Shown: positions 8,731 through 17,631, counted from the stretch's first letter. The stretch: 47,532 bases of DNA from an uncultured Hyphomicrobiaceae bacterium (GCA_937931785.1 CALHAX010000026.1:1-47532); one strand, 5' to 3'. Numbers and translations are program-made. Notes: generated by a model not told the origin, from the letters alone.

Positions 8731-9044
8731 CTAACCGAACAAATCGCGAATGACATCCTCGGCAGCGGCGAAGGCATGAGTCATACCCTGTCCATTTGTC
8801 ATAGTGGCAATCGTGACCTTATCTATCGGCGAGAACCTCTAAAGGTCTGATCCGGGAAGATGTGCGTAATGCCCGAACCAGCGTTGGACAACCTGCGCAT
8901 CCGGCAACGTGATCATGCGCGTCAGTTCATTGATGATCAGTCGATCAACCTCCTCTGACAGATCGGCCCGCCCGTGCGGGATGGATAGCATGCGCGAGAC
9001 CCATAATACCTTCCACCCACGATCGCCAAATCCGTGTGAGTCAT
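8731..9044 (-). pseudogene. Remnant of PbfD-like FAD-dependent oxidoreductase
   Basis: Both ends of one FAD-oxidoreductase gene survive, joined by a large internal deletion. From the ATG at 9044 the sequence reads MTHTDLAIVGG; removing one inserted A restores GIMGLAHAIHPARAGRSV, a Rossmann dinucleotide-binding N-terminus. It then jumps, in another frame, to EEVDRLIINELTRMITLPD and VVQRWFGHYAHLPGSDL, hits an in-frame TAG at 8839-8841, and continues RFSPIDKVTIATMTNGQG and MTHAFAAAEDVIRDLFG to the natural stop at 8731. About 100 of roughly 370 expected residues remain. This matches the TIGR03364-type oxidases found beside phosphonate genes, including PbfD, which oxidises AEP or N-methyl-AEP. Its position just downstream of pbfA-like and dehydrogenase genes supports that identity. 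One frameshift, one nonsense codon and one deletion make it non-functional. Confidence 0.85.
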
Positions 9045-9150
9045 TGCCATTCAATCCAGTCTGTTGGAGATGCGCTGTTGACGATTATAATGCGATCCGT
9101 TGTAGCATCTTCCGCGCTTACATATCGTGATGTTTGATGAATAACAGCGT

Positions 9151-10176
9151 TTAGTCGGCAAACCTGACGCCATGACTCTGTGTCCGTAATCTGGGATCGT
9201 CTGACTTTACGAGTGCTGACTGTCCACCCAGGAGTTCAAAACACCGTTCCAGGGTTTCCCGTTCAAGCCGCATCATGGCCTCATGAGTGTAGAAGGTCAG
9301 GTGCGGGAGCATAATGACGTTGGGACGATTGAAGAGGCTGCTAAGTGGATGGCCGACCGTTGAAAGTGGTTCCTGACTGTAGACATCCAGTCCTGCACCA
9401 GCGATCTGTCCGTTGTCGAGCGCGGCGAGCAGCGCGCTTTCAACCACCAGCGCTCCACGGGACACATTGATGAAATAGGCCGATGATTTCATGGCTTTGA
9501 ATTCGCCGTGCCCAATGAGATGTCTTGTTTCGGAATTCAGCACGCAATGCACCGAAACAAAATCACTCGTGCGCAGCATCGCTGAAAGGTCGTCGTATTT
9601 TTCGACACCAGCCGCTTTCATATCATCTACAGAAACGTTGGGATCGTAGCCGATAACCCGAGCTCGAAAACCCGCACCAGCCATGCGGGCCATACTTTTG
9701 CCAATACGGCCAACGCCGACTAGTCCCACCGTTTTTTCAGCGATATCTGTGCCGAGCCAGGCAGATGTTGGCCAGATCCAGCCGCTGTCGCACATTTCGC
9801 GATGCATGGGTGTCAGCTTCTTGGCCAATGCAATCATCATCGCAAATGCGCCTTCCGCAACAGTTTCTTCGGCGTATTCCGGGATGTTGACGACAGGTAT
9901 TTTTCTCTGCTTTGCCGCTTCGATATCAATCGCATCAATGCCAACGCCGTACTTGACGATACCCTTCAGTCTTGCGGCACTATTGATCACGCGTGCGGTA
10001 ATCGGCGTGTAACACATCAACAGAAGATCGGCATCTTCAACCTCACGGGCAAGCTTGTCCTCACTCACACCATCCGGCAGCAATACCATCTGCGCACCAG
10101 CTTTCATCAGCTCCGCGTCGATGTGGGGGCATTCGAGTTCCTGATCGGTTCGCACAATTTTCATGCCAGTGCTCAT
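9151..10176 (-). CDS. D-isomer-specific 2-hydroxyacid dehydrogenase family protein
   Basis: NAD(P)-dependent oxidoreductase of 341 residues. It has the Rossmann signature VGLVGVGRIGKSMAR near residue 150, the catalytic arginine in FINVSRGALV, a glutamate in DVYSQEP and the catalytic histidine in MLPHLTFYT, in the normal order for this family. Its ATG overlaps the stop of the PbfA-like gene by 4 nt (ATGA), so the two are translationally coupled. The coupling implies a substrate related to the phosphonate pathway, for example a hydroxy- or oxo-phosphonate intermediate, but this is inference; the sequence does not separate it from phosphoglycerate- or glyoxylate-reductase-like enzymes. The C-terminal 20 residues extend beyond the conserved core. 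Confidence 0.85.
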   Translation of the reverse strand: MSTGMKIVRTDQELECPHIDAELMKAGAQMVLLPDGVSEDKLAREVEDADLLLMCYTPITARVINSAARLKGIVKYGVGIDAIDIEAAKQRKIPVVNIPEYAEETVAEGAFAMMIALAKKLTPMHREMCDSGWIWPTSAWLGTDIAEKTVGLVGVGRIGKSMARMAGAGFRARVIGYDPNVSVDDMKAAGVEKYDDLSAMLRTSDFVSVHCVLNSETRHLIGHGEFKAMKSSAYFINVSRGALVVESALLAALDNGQIAGAGLDVYSQEPLSTVGHPLSSLFNRPNVIMLPHLTFYTHEAMMRLERETLERCFELLGGQSALVKSDDPRLRTQSHGVRFAD

Positions 10177-11576
10177 GCGAGACCGAGACTTGTTCCGGCC
10201 TCGTTCAGGCTGGAGTCAATGATGTCGAGTGCGTCATCCATTTGTTCTTCGGTCAAGATGAGGGGAGGTGTGAACGTTAAAACGTTCCCCATGGTGATCT
10301 TGAACGATAGCCCCTTGTCGAGGCACCTGTAAAAAACGTCTTCCGCAAGATCATTGGCAGGCGTCTTGTCGTCTCGACTTTCGACCAATTCGATACCAAT
10401 CAAAAGTCCGCGTCCGCGCACATCTCCAATCGTCTTGTGCCGGGTCTTCATGTCGTTAAGGCGCGCAATGGCATGTGCGCCAACAGTTGCAGCATTTTCC
10501 ACAAGACCTTCGTCTTCGATAATCTCGATCGTTGTCAGGCCGGCCCGTGCCGTCACAGGATTTTTTTCGTGTGTATAGTGACCGAAGGCATAATCGGCGG
10601 CAACATCCAGTCCCGGGCGAGTGAGAGTGGCAGCGAGTGGTAGAATGCCGCCGCCCAGTGCTTTGCCCATAACCAGAATATCCGGAACGACATCGTCATG
10701 ATCGCAGGCGAACATGCGTCCAGTTTTGCCCAGGCCTGTCGGAATCTCGTCAAAGATCAGGAGTGCGCCATGCGCGTCACAGGCCTTGCGAACTTCAGCC
10801 CAGAAACCTGGCGGGGGAATGTAGGGAACAGCTCGCGCCGGTTCGGCGATGACAGCGGCAACATCACCTTCCTTCTCCAGAACATAACGGATAAAATTTG
10901 CGCACGTCATCTTGCAGAGGTCAAGTTGCGGTGCACCGTCACGATCCGGATAACCGTAAGGGCAACGATAGCAAGCAAACGGCGCGACGTGTGACGCTCC
11001 TGTCAACAGTGGGCCAATGACATGCGATCGAAACAAGGCCTCTCCACCAACCGATGCGGCACCAAACCCGGCCCCGTGAAAAGCGTCCCAGAACGATATC
11101 GTTTTATGTCGACCGGTTGCCGCGCGTGCAATTTTGAGCGCCACCTCCACGGCATCGGATCCGCCCGTGGTGAACAAAACCTTGGACAAGTCACCTGGAG
11201 CAATATCGGTGAGTTTTCGCGCCAACGCGGTTGCCGGTTCGCATGCAAAGCGACGTGGTGCAAATGGCAAGTCATCCATCTGCTTGGTGATTGCCGCTTT
11301 GAGACGGGGATGTCCGTAGCCAATGTGATGAACGTTATTGCCATGAAAGTCGAGGTATCGACGCCCCTGCGTATCCTCGATATACGCGCCCTCTGCCTTG
11401 GCAATAACCGACATGCAGGGCGTCGAGACCGACTGATGCAGGAAATGCTGTGCGTCCTCTGCAATCAGATTACGGGTGTTTTTGTCGTGCGTGCGTTGCG
11501 CCCAGGCAATCCGGCGTTGTGAGGTGTTGATTTCACCTTCGGACTGCAATTCGGATGCGCCGATGTCCCCGTCCAT
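10173..11576 (-). CDS. pbfA: PbfA-like PLP enzyme ((R)-1-hydroxy-AEP ammonia-lyase)
   Basis: Class III aminotransferase-fold protein of 467 residues. PLP features are VLFTTGGSDAVEVALK (phosphate-binding turn), the aspartate in LLIFDEIPTGLGKTG and the lysine in VMGKALGGGILP. In phosphonate clusters, family members annotated as aspartate aminotransferases have been shown to be PbfA, an ammonia-lyase turning (R)-1-hydroxy-2-aminoethylphosphonate into phosphonoacetaldehyde. That would feed PhnY/PhnA encoded just across the LysR gene. The start at 11576 (MDGDIGASEL) is preferred over a GTG/ATG-like codon 36 nt upstream because GAGG lies 5 nt before it. The next gene overlaps by 4 nt. The specific activity is inferred from context; an AEP:2-oxoacid transaminase is the main alternative. 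Confidence 0.75.
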   Translation of the reverse strand: MDGDIGASELQSEGEINTSQRRIAWAQRTHDKNTRNLIAEDAQHFLHQSVSTPCMSVIAKAEGAYIEDTQGRRYLDFHGNNVHHIGYGHPRLKAAITKQMDDLPFAPRRFACEPATALARKLTDIAPGDLSKVLFTTGGSDAVEVALKIARAATGRHKTISFWDAFHGAGFGAASVGGEALFRSHVIGPLLTGASHVAPFACYRCPYGYPDRDGAPQLDLCKMTCANFIRYVLEKEGDVAAVIAEPARAVPYIPPPGFWAEVRKACDAHGALLIFDEIPTGLGKTGRMFACDHDDVVPDILVMGKALGGGILPLAATLTRPGLDVAADYAFGHYTHEKNPVTARAGLTTIEIIEDEGLVENAATVGAHAIARLNDMKTRHKTIGDVRGRGLLIGIELVESRDDKTPANDLAEDVFYRCLDKGLSFKITMGNVLTFTPPLILTEEQMDDALDIIDSSLNEAGTSLGLA

Positions 11577-11925
11577 TTTGCCTCGGTTCGTTCGTGCTGC
11601 TGTCCAGCGCATATTGGATCAGACTTGAACCGGAGAAACAAGTCACGGAGATTCTGACACCTTGAACGGATGGTTCAAGAGGCATTGCAACTGCGAAGGT
11701 ATGCTGGCCGTACGGATTTTCATCCATGCCAACGACGCGTATGTTTCCACACTCTGAGAACACATGCCACATGCCACATGCCACATGCCATTCTGACGAA
11801 CAGCATCCCCCCCTCAACGCAAGCCTGAAGAAAACGGTAGACGGGCAAAACAGAGATTTACGATACAGTTGCCTGCACGAAAGAGGTGTTGGGAATGCGG
11901 ACCAAATGATTTCGCGGGTACTGGC
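11577..11925. other. Intergenic spacer between pbfA-like and LysR genes
   Basis: 349 nt without a credible gene. Both flanking genes are on the minus strand, so this holds the promoter and leader of the pbfA-like operon. A 7-nt tandem repeat lies near its middle. No clear terminator hairpin for the LysR gene was found. Confidence 0.6.
11761..11790. repeat. Short tandem repeat, 4 x CACATGC
   Basis: Four perfect head-to-tail copies of CACATGC followed by CA. It lies about 185 bp upstream of the pbfA-like start codon, outside any gene. Such a tract can vary by strand slippage and, here, could change promoter spacing; that effect is speculative. Confidence 0.9.
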
Positions 11926-12813
11926 TCAGGAATCCGGCAAATGAGTACTATCAACATCCTCACGAGCCATCTCGATGAATTTTGTCACGAGAGGCAGTTT
12001 TCGATCCACTTTACGACAGATGAGACATTCGTTTGCACCGAGTTGAACGTTTGCAATAGCAAGCTTGTGCAACCGGGAATCGTGACCGAACTCCCCTTCG
12101 TTGACGACACCAACCCCCATGCCGAAGGCAACGGCTTCGCGCACAGCTTCCCGGCTTCCCATGATGATTGTATCATCGAGTTTGATGTTTTTTTGCTGCA
12201 AGACAGCATCAAAAACAGAGCGTGTTGTGGATCCATCTTCGCGCAAGACAACGGTTTGACTTGTGAGATCTTTCAAGCTGATTTGTCGCCGCCGGGCCCA
12301 CGGATGATCCCGCGCAACAAAGATAACCAACCGATCCCTCTTAAGCGGGATGACGTCCAAACGCTTGTGTGATCCGATGTCGGGGAGAATGCCTATATCG
12401 CTCGCACCCGAAAGCACATTGCTCAACACGTCTTGTGAGTTGCCGAAAAAAACGGACCGTTCGACCTTCGGATAACGCCGCCCGAAAGTCGCAAGCACGG
12501 GGATAACGCTAAACGGTGCATCAGCGCCAACGCGCAGTGTCCCCGTCACCACCTGTTTGGCTGACTTCAGGACGTTGTGCACCTCTGCTTCAAGTGCAAA
12601 ATAGCGAAGCGTTGTCTCGTAAAGTGCGCGGCCCGTATCTGTCATGGTGACTTCGCGACGCCCGCGGTGAAACAGCACCGTGTCGTAGCCTTCTTCAAGC
12701 ATTTTAACTTGGCTGGACAATGTCGATTGAGACACGCCCAGCGACTTCGACGCGCCTGTAAAGCTGCCCACTCTCGCAACGGCATGGAACGCTCGGAGTT
12801 GCGTATGATTCAT
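11926..12813 (-). CDS. LysR-family transcriptional regulator of the phosphonate cluster
   Basis: 295 residues with an N-terminal winged HTH (LRAFHAVARVGSFTGASKSL, then SQSTLSSQVKMLE) and a LysR substrate-binding domain from about residue 90 (GTLRVGADAPFSVIPVLATF). It is transcribed away from phnW across a 146-nt gap and lies upstream of the pbfA-like operon on its own strand. LysR proteins beside phnW/AEP genes are commonly AEP-responsive activators, so this one probably senses AEP or a breakdown product and controls both arms. The effector is inferred, not seen. Confidence 0.9.
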   Translation of the reverse strand: MNHTQLRAFHAVARVGSFTGASKSLGVSQSTLSSQVKMLEEGYDTVLFHRGRREVTMTDTGRALYETTLRYFALEAEVHNVLKSAKQVVTGTLRVGADAPFSVIPVLATFGRRYPKVERSVFFGNSQDVLSNVLSGASDIGILPDIGSHKRLDVIPLKRDRLVIFVARDHPWARRRQISLKDLTSQTVVLREDGSTTRSVFDAVLQQKNIKLDDTIIMGSREAVREAVAFGMGVGVVNEGEFGHDSRLHKLAIANVQLGANECLICRKVDRKLPLVTKFIEMAREDVDSTHLPDS

Positions 12814-12959
12814 TGATAAAATCGATGATGCATGTTGAAATTACACATTTGATCGATGGTAAGAAAGAGTTCAAAGAAGCGCAAGTCATGCCTCTCGACC
12901 TGAGTTACCTGCTCGAAGAGCCAAGCTGGTCCACAACCGTTCAAACAGGAAAATTCACG
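12814..12959. promoter_or_regulatory. Divergent LysR/phnW control region
   Basis: 146 nt between the LysR ATG (12813, minus) and the chosen phnW ATG (12960, plus). A continuous frame runs from 12813 into phnW, but those residues are unlike PhnW. An imperfect dyad with ATCGAT in both outer arms lies at about 12822-12859 and is a candidate LysR operator. AGGA lies 9 nt before the phnW ATG. Confidence 0.5.
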
Positions 12960-14117
12960 ATGGCTTCTGCATCAAGCAGCTCCCCCGCGAAATCTGAAAC
13001 AGGTGATCCCTGGTTGCTGACACCAGGACCACTCACCACCTCCCGGTCGGTCAAGGAAGCTGCCGTCCATGACTACGGATCAAGAGATCATTATTTTATC
13101 GATGTGAACGTGCGCATGCGGCAAGCGTTGGTCGAGATCGTCAATGGCTCTGGAAGCCACGTTTGTGTCCCGATGCAGGGTAGTGGTACATTTGTTGTCG
13201 AGGCGATGATTGGTACTCTGGTGCCTCGAGATGGCAAGGTTCTGGTTCTTGTGAATGGTGCCTACGGAACGCGAATCGCAAAAATTTGTGACGTGATCGG
13301 TCGTTCGAAGAGCGTGCTTGAGTTTCCGGAAAATGTGCCAGTTGATCCAGCTGCGGTGGGGAAAGCCCTTGCAGAGGACGCGTCGATCACGCACGTGGTT
13401 GCCGTTCATTGTGAAACGACAACGGGAATTTTGAATCCGGTTGAGGATATTGCTGCAATTGTCGCAGAACACGGGCGCCGTTTTTTGATTGATGCAATGA
13501 GCGCATTTGGCGCGATCCCGCTTGATGCAACCACAGTGCCGTTCGAAGCCGTGGTAGCATCGTCGAACAAATGCCTGGAGGGAACACCCGGCCTTGGGTT
13601 CTGTGTTGTCCGGCAAGACGCGCTGGAAGCGGCAAAGGGTAATGCGCATTCCCTGACCCTCGATCTTCATGATCAATGGACCGCTCTTGAGGCGACCAAA
13701 CAGTACCGCTTCACACCGCCGGTTCATACAATTCTGAGTTTTGATCAGGCGTTGAAGGAATTTCAGGATGAAGGAGGGGTGGCAGGACGAGGTGGTCGAT
13801 ACACAGAGAACTGCAGGGTGCTGGTTGACGGTATGCGCCGGATGGGTTTTTCCCCATTGTTGCCTGATGAACTTCAGGCCCCCATCATCGTGACGTTCCT
13901 CATGCCGCAAGACAAAAGGTTTGACTTTCAGTCCTTTTATGACGCCCTGCGCGACAAGGGGTATGTCATCTATCCGGGGAAATTGACCGTTGCAGAAACA
14001 TTTCGCATCGGTTGCATCGGACGTCTCGGTACCGCAGAGATAGAAGGTGCTCTTCGAGCAATCAAAGGGACGTTGGCCGAAATGGGGGTTGCAGATTGCG
14101 CCCCGATTGCCGCTTGA
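12960..14117 (+). CDS. phnW: 2-aminoethylphosphonate-pyruvate transaminase
   Basis: Transfers the amino group of 2-aminoethylphosphonate to pyruvate, giving phosphonoacetaldehyde and alanine. A class V aminotransferase of 385 residues. It opens with WLLTPGPLTTSRSVKEA, has PMQGSGTFVVEAMIG (PLP-binding turn), LIDAMSAFGAIP and the Schiff-base lysine Lys204 in SSNKCLEGTPGLGF, all typical of PhnW. The start at 12960 follows an AGGA and gives the family length; an upstream TTG at 12813 would add 49 unrelated residues. It leads the phnW-phnA-phnY operon; phnA begins 30 nt downstream. Divergent from the LysR gene that likely activates it. Confidence 0.94.
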   Translation: MASASSSSPAKSETGDPWLLTPGPLTTSRSVKEAAVHDYGSRDHYFIDVNVRMRQALVEIVNGSGSHVCVPMQGSGTFVVEAMIGTLVPRDGKVLVLVNGAYGTRIAKICDVIGRSKSVLEFPENVPVDPAAVGKALAEDASITHVVAVHCETTTGILNPVEDIAAIVAEHGRRFLIDAMSAFGAIPLDATTVPFEAVVASSNKCLEGTPGLGFCVVRQDALEAAKGNAHSLTLDLHDQWTALEATKQYRFTPPVHTILSFDQALKEFQDEGGVAGRGGRYTENCRVLVDGMRRMGFSPLLPDELQAPIIVTFLMPQDKRFDFQSFYDALRDKGYVIYPGKLTVAETFRIGCIGRLGTAEIEGALRAIKGTLAEMGVADCAPIAA

Positions 14118-14147
14118 GCCCATACGGAAAACACAGGAGTTTCCAAC

Positions 14148-15416
14148 ATGTCTGTTTCGAAATCACATGTGTCCGTCAATGGTCGCGACTATCCCTGGCC
14201 AGCGCAACCCGTCGTGGTCATCTGCTGCGATGGTAGCGAACCTGAATACATGGAGCGCGCGGTCGCTGACGGGTTGATGCCCAATCTGGAAAAGATCCTT
14301 GCGAAAGGTGAAAATCTCCGTGGCCACAGCGTGGTGCCGTCATTTACCAATCCCAACAACATGTCGATTGCCACAGGGAGGCCTCCGGCCGTCCACGGGA
14401 TCTGCGGTAATTTCCTGATCGATCCGGATACGGGCGATGCGGTGATGATGAACGATCCGAAGTTCCTGCGCGCTCCGACGGTTTTTGCGGCGTTCCAGGA
14501 CGCTGGCGCAAAGGTGGCGATCGTGACAGCCAAGGATAAATTGCGCCTCCTTCTTGGAAAAGGATTGAAGTTCGATGGAACCGCCGTCAGCTTTTCGACT
14601 GAAAAAGCGGACCTGTGCAAACCTGAAACGCACGGCATTGAGGGGGTTTGCGAGATGGTCGGAATGGAGGTTCCGGAAGTCTATTCCGCTGAATTGTCGG
14701 AGTTTGTGTTTGCCGCAGGTGTGAAGCTACTTGCGTCGATGAAACCGGATATCATGTATCTCTCCACCACTGACTATGTGCAGCACAAATTTGCTCCAGG
14801 ATCCGATGGATCCAATGCATTTTATTCCATGATGGACAAGTATCTCGGTGGTCTGGACGCAGGCGGCGCAATGATTGTGCTGACAGCGGATCATGGCATG
14901 AAAGACAAACATCTCGCTGACGGATCGCCTGATGTTCTCTATCTTCAGGACGTCATGGATGAGTGGCTTGGCGTGGGAGCTGCCCGCGTGATCTTGCCGA
15001 TCACCGATCCTTACGTTGTCCACCACGGTGCACTTGGCTCGTTTGCAACTGTCTATCTGCCAGAAGGTGCAGACCACAGCGCATTGGCAACGCGTATTGC
15101 AGCGCTCGACGGCATTGATGTGTGTCTCGCAAAAGCTGAAGGGTGCGCACGGTTCGAGTTGCCAGAAGATCGAACGGGCGATCTGATTGTCGTGTCTGGC
15201 GGACCCAACGCAACCAAGGTGATCGGCACCAGCGCAGATCAGCACGACCTGACGGGCCTTACTGATCCACTGCGCTCGCATGGTGGTATAACAGAGCAGG
15301 AAATCCCAATCATTCTCAACCGCAAGGCAGCCGACCTGCCGTCCAACCTGCGAAATTTCGACGCCTTTTACATCGGGTGTTCGCAAGCCGCGAAACTGGC
15401 CCAGGCCGCTGAATAG
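14148..15416 (+). CDS. phnA: Phosphonoacetate hydrolase
   Basis: Cleaves the C-P bond of phosphonoacetate to acetate and phosphate; alkaline-phosphatase-superfamily two-metal enzyme of 422 residues. Metal ligands and nucleophile are all in place: Asp28 (VICCDGSEPEY), nucleophile Thr67 (SFTNPNNMS), Asp248-His249 (TADHGMKDKH) and His378 (RSHGG), with an Asp/His pair around STTDYVQHKFAPGSDG. These positions are within one to two residues of those described for Sinorhizobium PhnA. AGGAG stands 8 nt before the ATG. It sits between phnW and phnY, the order phnWAY, completing a hydrolytic AEP pathway that avoids phosphonatase (PhnX). Confidence 0.95.
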   Translation: MSVSKSHVSVNGRDYPWPAQPVVVICCDGSEPEYMERAVADGLMPNLEKILAKGENLRGHSVVPSFTNPNNMSIATGRPPAVHGICGNFLIDPDTGDAVMMNDPKFLRAPTVFAAFQDAGAKVAIVTAKDKLRLLLGKGLKFDGTAVSFSTEKADLCKPETHGIEGVCEMVGMEVPEVYSAELSEFVFAAGVKLLASMKPDIMYLSTTDYVQHKFAPGSDGSNAFYSMMDKYLGGLDAGGAMIVLTADHGMKDKHLADGSPDVLYLQDVMDEWLGVGAARVILPITDPYVVHHGALGSFATVYLPEGADHSALATRIAALDGIDVCLAKAEGCARFELPEDRTGDLIVVSGGPNATKVIGTSADQHDLTGLTDPLRSHGGITEQEIPIILNRKAADLPSNLRNFDAFYIGCSQAAKLAQAAE

Positions 15417-15428
15417 AAAGTACTGGAT

Positions 15429-16889
15429 ATGAACGAGATGAGCGCAAACCGCCCAATCATTGCCGAAGCAATGCGGATTGGTGGAGAGAAAGTCACGACC
15501 AAGGATGTGGTCGAGGTACGCTATCCTTATACAAACGAAGTGATCGGCACAGTTCCAGCCGGTACGGCGGAGCACGCGCGCAAGGCCTTTCAGATTGCTG
15601 CAGATTACACACCGAAACTGACACGTTACGAACGCCAGCAGATACTGTTCCGCGCGGGTGAAATCATCCGGGATCGTCGCGAGGCCCTTGCCGAAGTTCT
15701 CACTCTGGAGCTTGGCATCTGTAAACAGCACTCCCTTTATGAAACCGGGCGGTCATATGATGTGTTCACGCTTGCAGGTCAGATGTGCATCATTGACGAC
15801 GGGCAGATATTCTCATGTGATCTGACGCCGCAAGGCAAAGCGCGAAAAATCTACACCAAACGTGAACCCGTTCGTACGATTTCGGCAATCACGCCATTCA
15901 ACCATCCGCTCAATATGGTGGCGCACAAGATTGCACCATCCATTGCCACCAACAACTGTATGGTTTGCAAACCGACAGAGTTGACGCCACTCACGGCGAT
16001 TGCGCTCGCGGACATTTTGTATGAGGCCGGTTTGCCGCCCGAAATGTTCCAGATCGTGACCGGACGTCCGGAAGACATTGGTGAAGAAATGATCGTCAAT
16101 GACAACATTGACATCATCACATTCACAGGAGGTGTGAAGGTCGGAAAGATGATCGCAGAAAAAGCCGGATACACGCGTGCGGCGCTGGAGCTTGGCGGGA
16201 ATGATCCGCTGATCATTCTGAACGATCTGGCCGGTGGCGATCTGGAAAAAGCGGCGGCGATCGCGGTTGCCGGTGCGACAGGCAATTCTGGCCAACGCTG
16301 CACAGCGGTGAAACGTATTCTCGTGCAGGACGATATTGCTGACAAGATTGTGCCGCTGATTCTTGAGAAAGCCAAGGCGATCAAATTTGGCGATCCGGAA
16401 GATCCGGAGACGCAGCTTGGTTGCGTCATTCACGAAGAAGCCGCAGCGGTTTTCGAACAACGTGTCTATGACGCCGAGAAGCAAGGCGCGAAGATTCTCT
16501 ACCATCCTGGTCGCAAGGGGGCGTTGCTCCCACCGATCGTCGTCGATCATGTGCCGCATGAATCTGAGCTCGTCATGGAAGAAACATTTGGTCCGATCGT
16601 TCCGATCATTCGGGTGCCAAACGACGATGCCAAAGTGATGGACATCTCCAACTCTACCGCGTTCGGTCTGTCTGCCGGGGTGTGCACCAACGACCTCAAT
16701 CGCATTACCGCCTATATCGATGGATTGAATGTCGGCACAGTCAACATCTGGGAAGCGCCTGGATACCGGATTGAAATGTCGCCATTTGGCGGCATCAAGG
16801 ATTCCGGAAATGGCGTGAAGGAAGGCGTTCTGGAAGCGATGAAATTTTTCACAAACGTCAAGACATATTCCCTGCCTTGGCCAGTGTGA
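15429..16889 (+). CDS. phnY: Phosphonoacetaldehyde dehydrogenase
   Basis: NAD-dependent aldehyde dehydrogenase oxidising phosphonoacetaldehyde to phosphonoacetate, the substrate of PhnA. 486 residues. The catalytic Cys291 lies in [12 protein letters not shown], which also holds the Arg290 and Lys297 positions reported for phosphonate binding in Sinorhizobium PhnY. The general-base glutamate is in [10 protein letters not shown], and the cofactor region shows [12 protein letters not shown]. It begins 12 nt after the phnA stop with only a weak ribosome site; a second ATG 12 nt downstream is possible. No transporter gene for AEP is present in the window, so uptake must be encoded elsewhere. Confidence 0.94.
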   Translation: MNEMSANRPIIAEAMRIGGEKVTTKDVVEVRYPYTNEVIGTVPAGTAEHARKAFQIAADYTPKLTRYERQQILFRAGEIIRDRREALAEVLTLELGICKQHSLYETGRSYDVFTLAGQMCIIDDGQIFSCDLTPQGKARKIYTKREPVRTISAITPFNHPLNMVAHKIAPSIATNNCMVCKPTELTPLTAIALADILYEAGLPPEMFQIVTGRPEDIGEEMIVNDNIDIITFTGGVKVGKMIAEKAGYTRAALELGGNDPLIILNDLAGGDLEKAAAIAVAGATGNSGQRCTAVKRILVQDDIADKIVPLILEKAKAIKFGDPEDPETQLGCVIHEEAAAVFEQRVYDAEKQGAKILYHPGRKGALLPPIVVDHVPHESELVMEETFGPIVPIIRVPNDDAKVMDISNSTAFGLSAGVCTNDLNRITAYIDGLNVGTVNIWEAPGYRIEMSPFGGIKDSGNGVKEGVLEAMKFFTNVKTYSLPWPV

Positions 16890-17073
16890 TGATGACTGCC
16901 ATCCAAGAACACAGATAGCGCGACGCTTCTCCTCTGGAGTCCAGAATGGCGCGTACGGACATGGCCTATACGTGCTACGAAGAGATGCGTCGCGTTCTGG
17001 CGAACAGAACATGCAGGGAAGGACTGTAGTCTATTCAACGCATTGGCTGAGACTCAGGCCTCGGATACTGTGT

Positions 17074-17150
17074 CATAGCGCGTCTGATTCAAATGGAACC
17101 ATGACGCGACGCCCCAGGTCGCTCCACAGAGATCCCAGTGTCTCCATTTA
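17074..17150 (+). repeat. Dispersed 77-nt repeat, copy 1
   Basis: Lies between the converging phnY and CoA-binding genes. Aligns without gaps to 41504-41580 in the same orientation with 64 of 77 identical positions by hand count. Shared core words are AGCGCGTCT, ATTCAAATGGAA, CATGACGC and CCAGGTCGCTCCAC. Not part of any gene. May be a family of intergenic repeats or the end of a lost mobile element. Confidence 0.8.
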
Positions 17151-17163
17151 AGTCGGACACACT

Positions 17164-17631
17164 CTAGATTCCCAGGTTCAGCTTTGGTTTCCAGAACGGG
17201 CGGAACAGCTCAATCTTGGGGCAACGGTCCATCACAACTTTCATGCCGCCATCTTCGGCAATTCTGGCAGCTTCCGCATTGACAACCCCGATCTGCCCCC
17301 AAAGGATCTTTGCACCAATAGCGACGGCGTCGCGGGCAATGTCCGGCAAGTCTTCCGAACGACGAAACACTTCGACCATGTCGACAGGTCGATCGATGGA
17401 GTTGAGCGATGGATAGACCTTGATCCCGCGAATCTCCTCGAGGCCAGGCCGCGGATTGACCGGGATCATATCGTATCCGGTTTCATGCAAAACACGCAGA
17501 ACGCCATAGGAGAATTTCGTCTTGTCCGGGCTCGCGCCGACCATGGCAATGGTTTTTACAGACTTGAGAATGTCCTGCAGATACGCATCGTCATATGGTT
17601 TGCTATGGTCCATATAGGCCGTCCTACTCAT
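17164..17631 (-). CDS. CoA-binding-fold protein
   Basis: 155 residues, almost entirely one CoA-binding (succinyl-CoA-synthetase-alpha-like, YccU-type) Rossmann domain: IAMVGASPDKTKFSYGVL near residue 30, YDMIPVNPRPGLEEIRG, VDMVEVFRRSEDLPDI, ILWGQIGVVN and a C-terminal VVMDRCPKIEL. Homologues are small stand-alone proteins of unclear function. The ATG overlaps the stop of the ferredoxin gene by 4 nt, making it the third gene of the methanethiol-oxidase operon. A role in handling a CoA thioester of the sulfur pathway is conceivable but unproven. Confidence 0.85.
   Translation of the reverse strand: MSRTAYMDHSKPYDDAYLQDILKSVKTIAMVGASPDKTKFSYGVLRVLHETGYDMIPVNPRPGLEEIRGIKVYPSLNSIDRPVDMVEVFRRSEDLPDIARDAVAIGAKILWGQIGVVNAEAARIAEDGGMKVVMDRCPKIELFRPFWKPKLNLGI

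Noticed and set aside
13080-14123. Antisense open frame of 347 codons opposite phnW
   Set aside because: PhnW is unmistakable on the other strand; the antisense product is rich in His, Cys and Arg as expected of a shadow frame.
14727-15731. Antisense open frame of 334 codons opposite phnA/phnY
   Set aside because: Opposite strand of conserved catalytic regions, no motif of its own.
15813-17012. Antisense open frame of 399 codons opposite phnY
   Set aside because: The longest shadow in the window, but phnY keeps Cys291, Arg290 and Lys297 in the sense frame.
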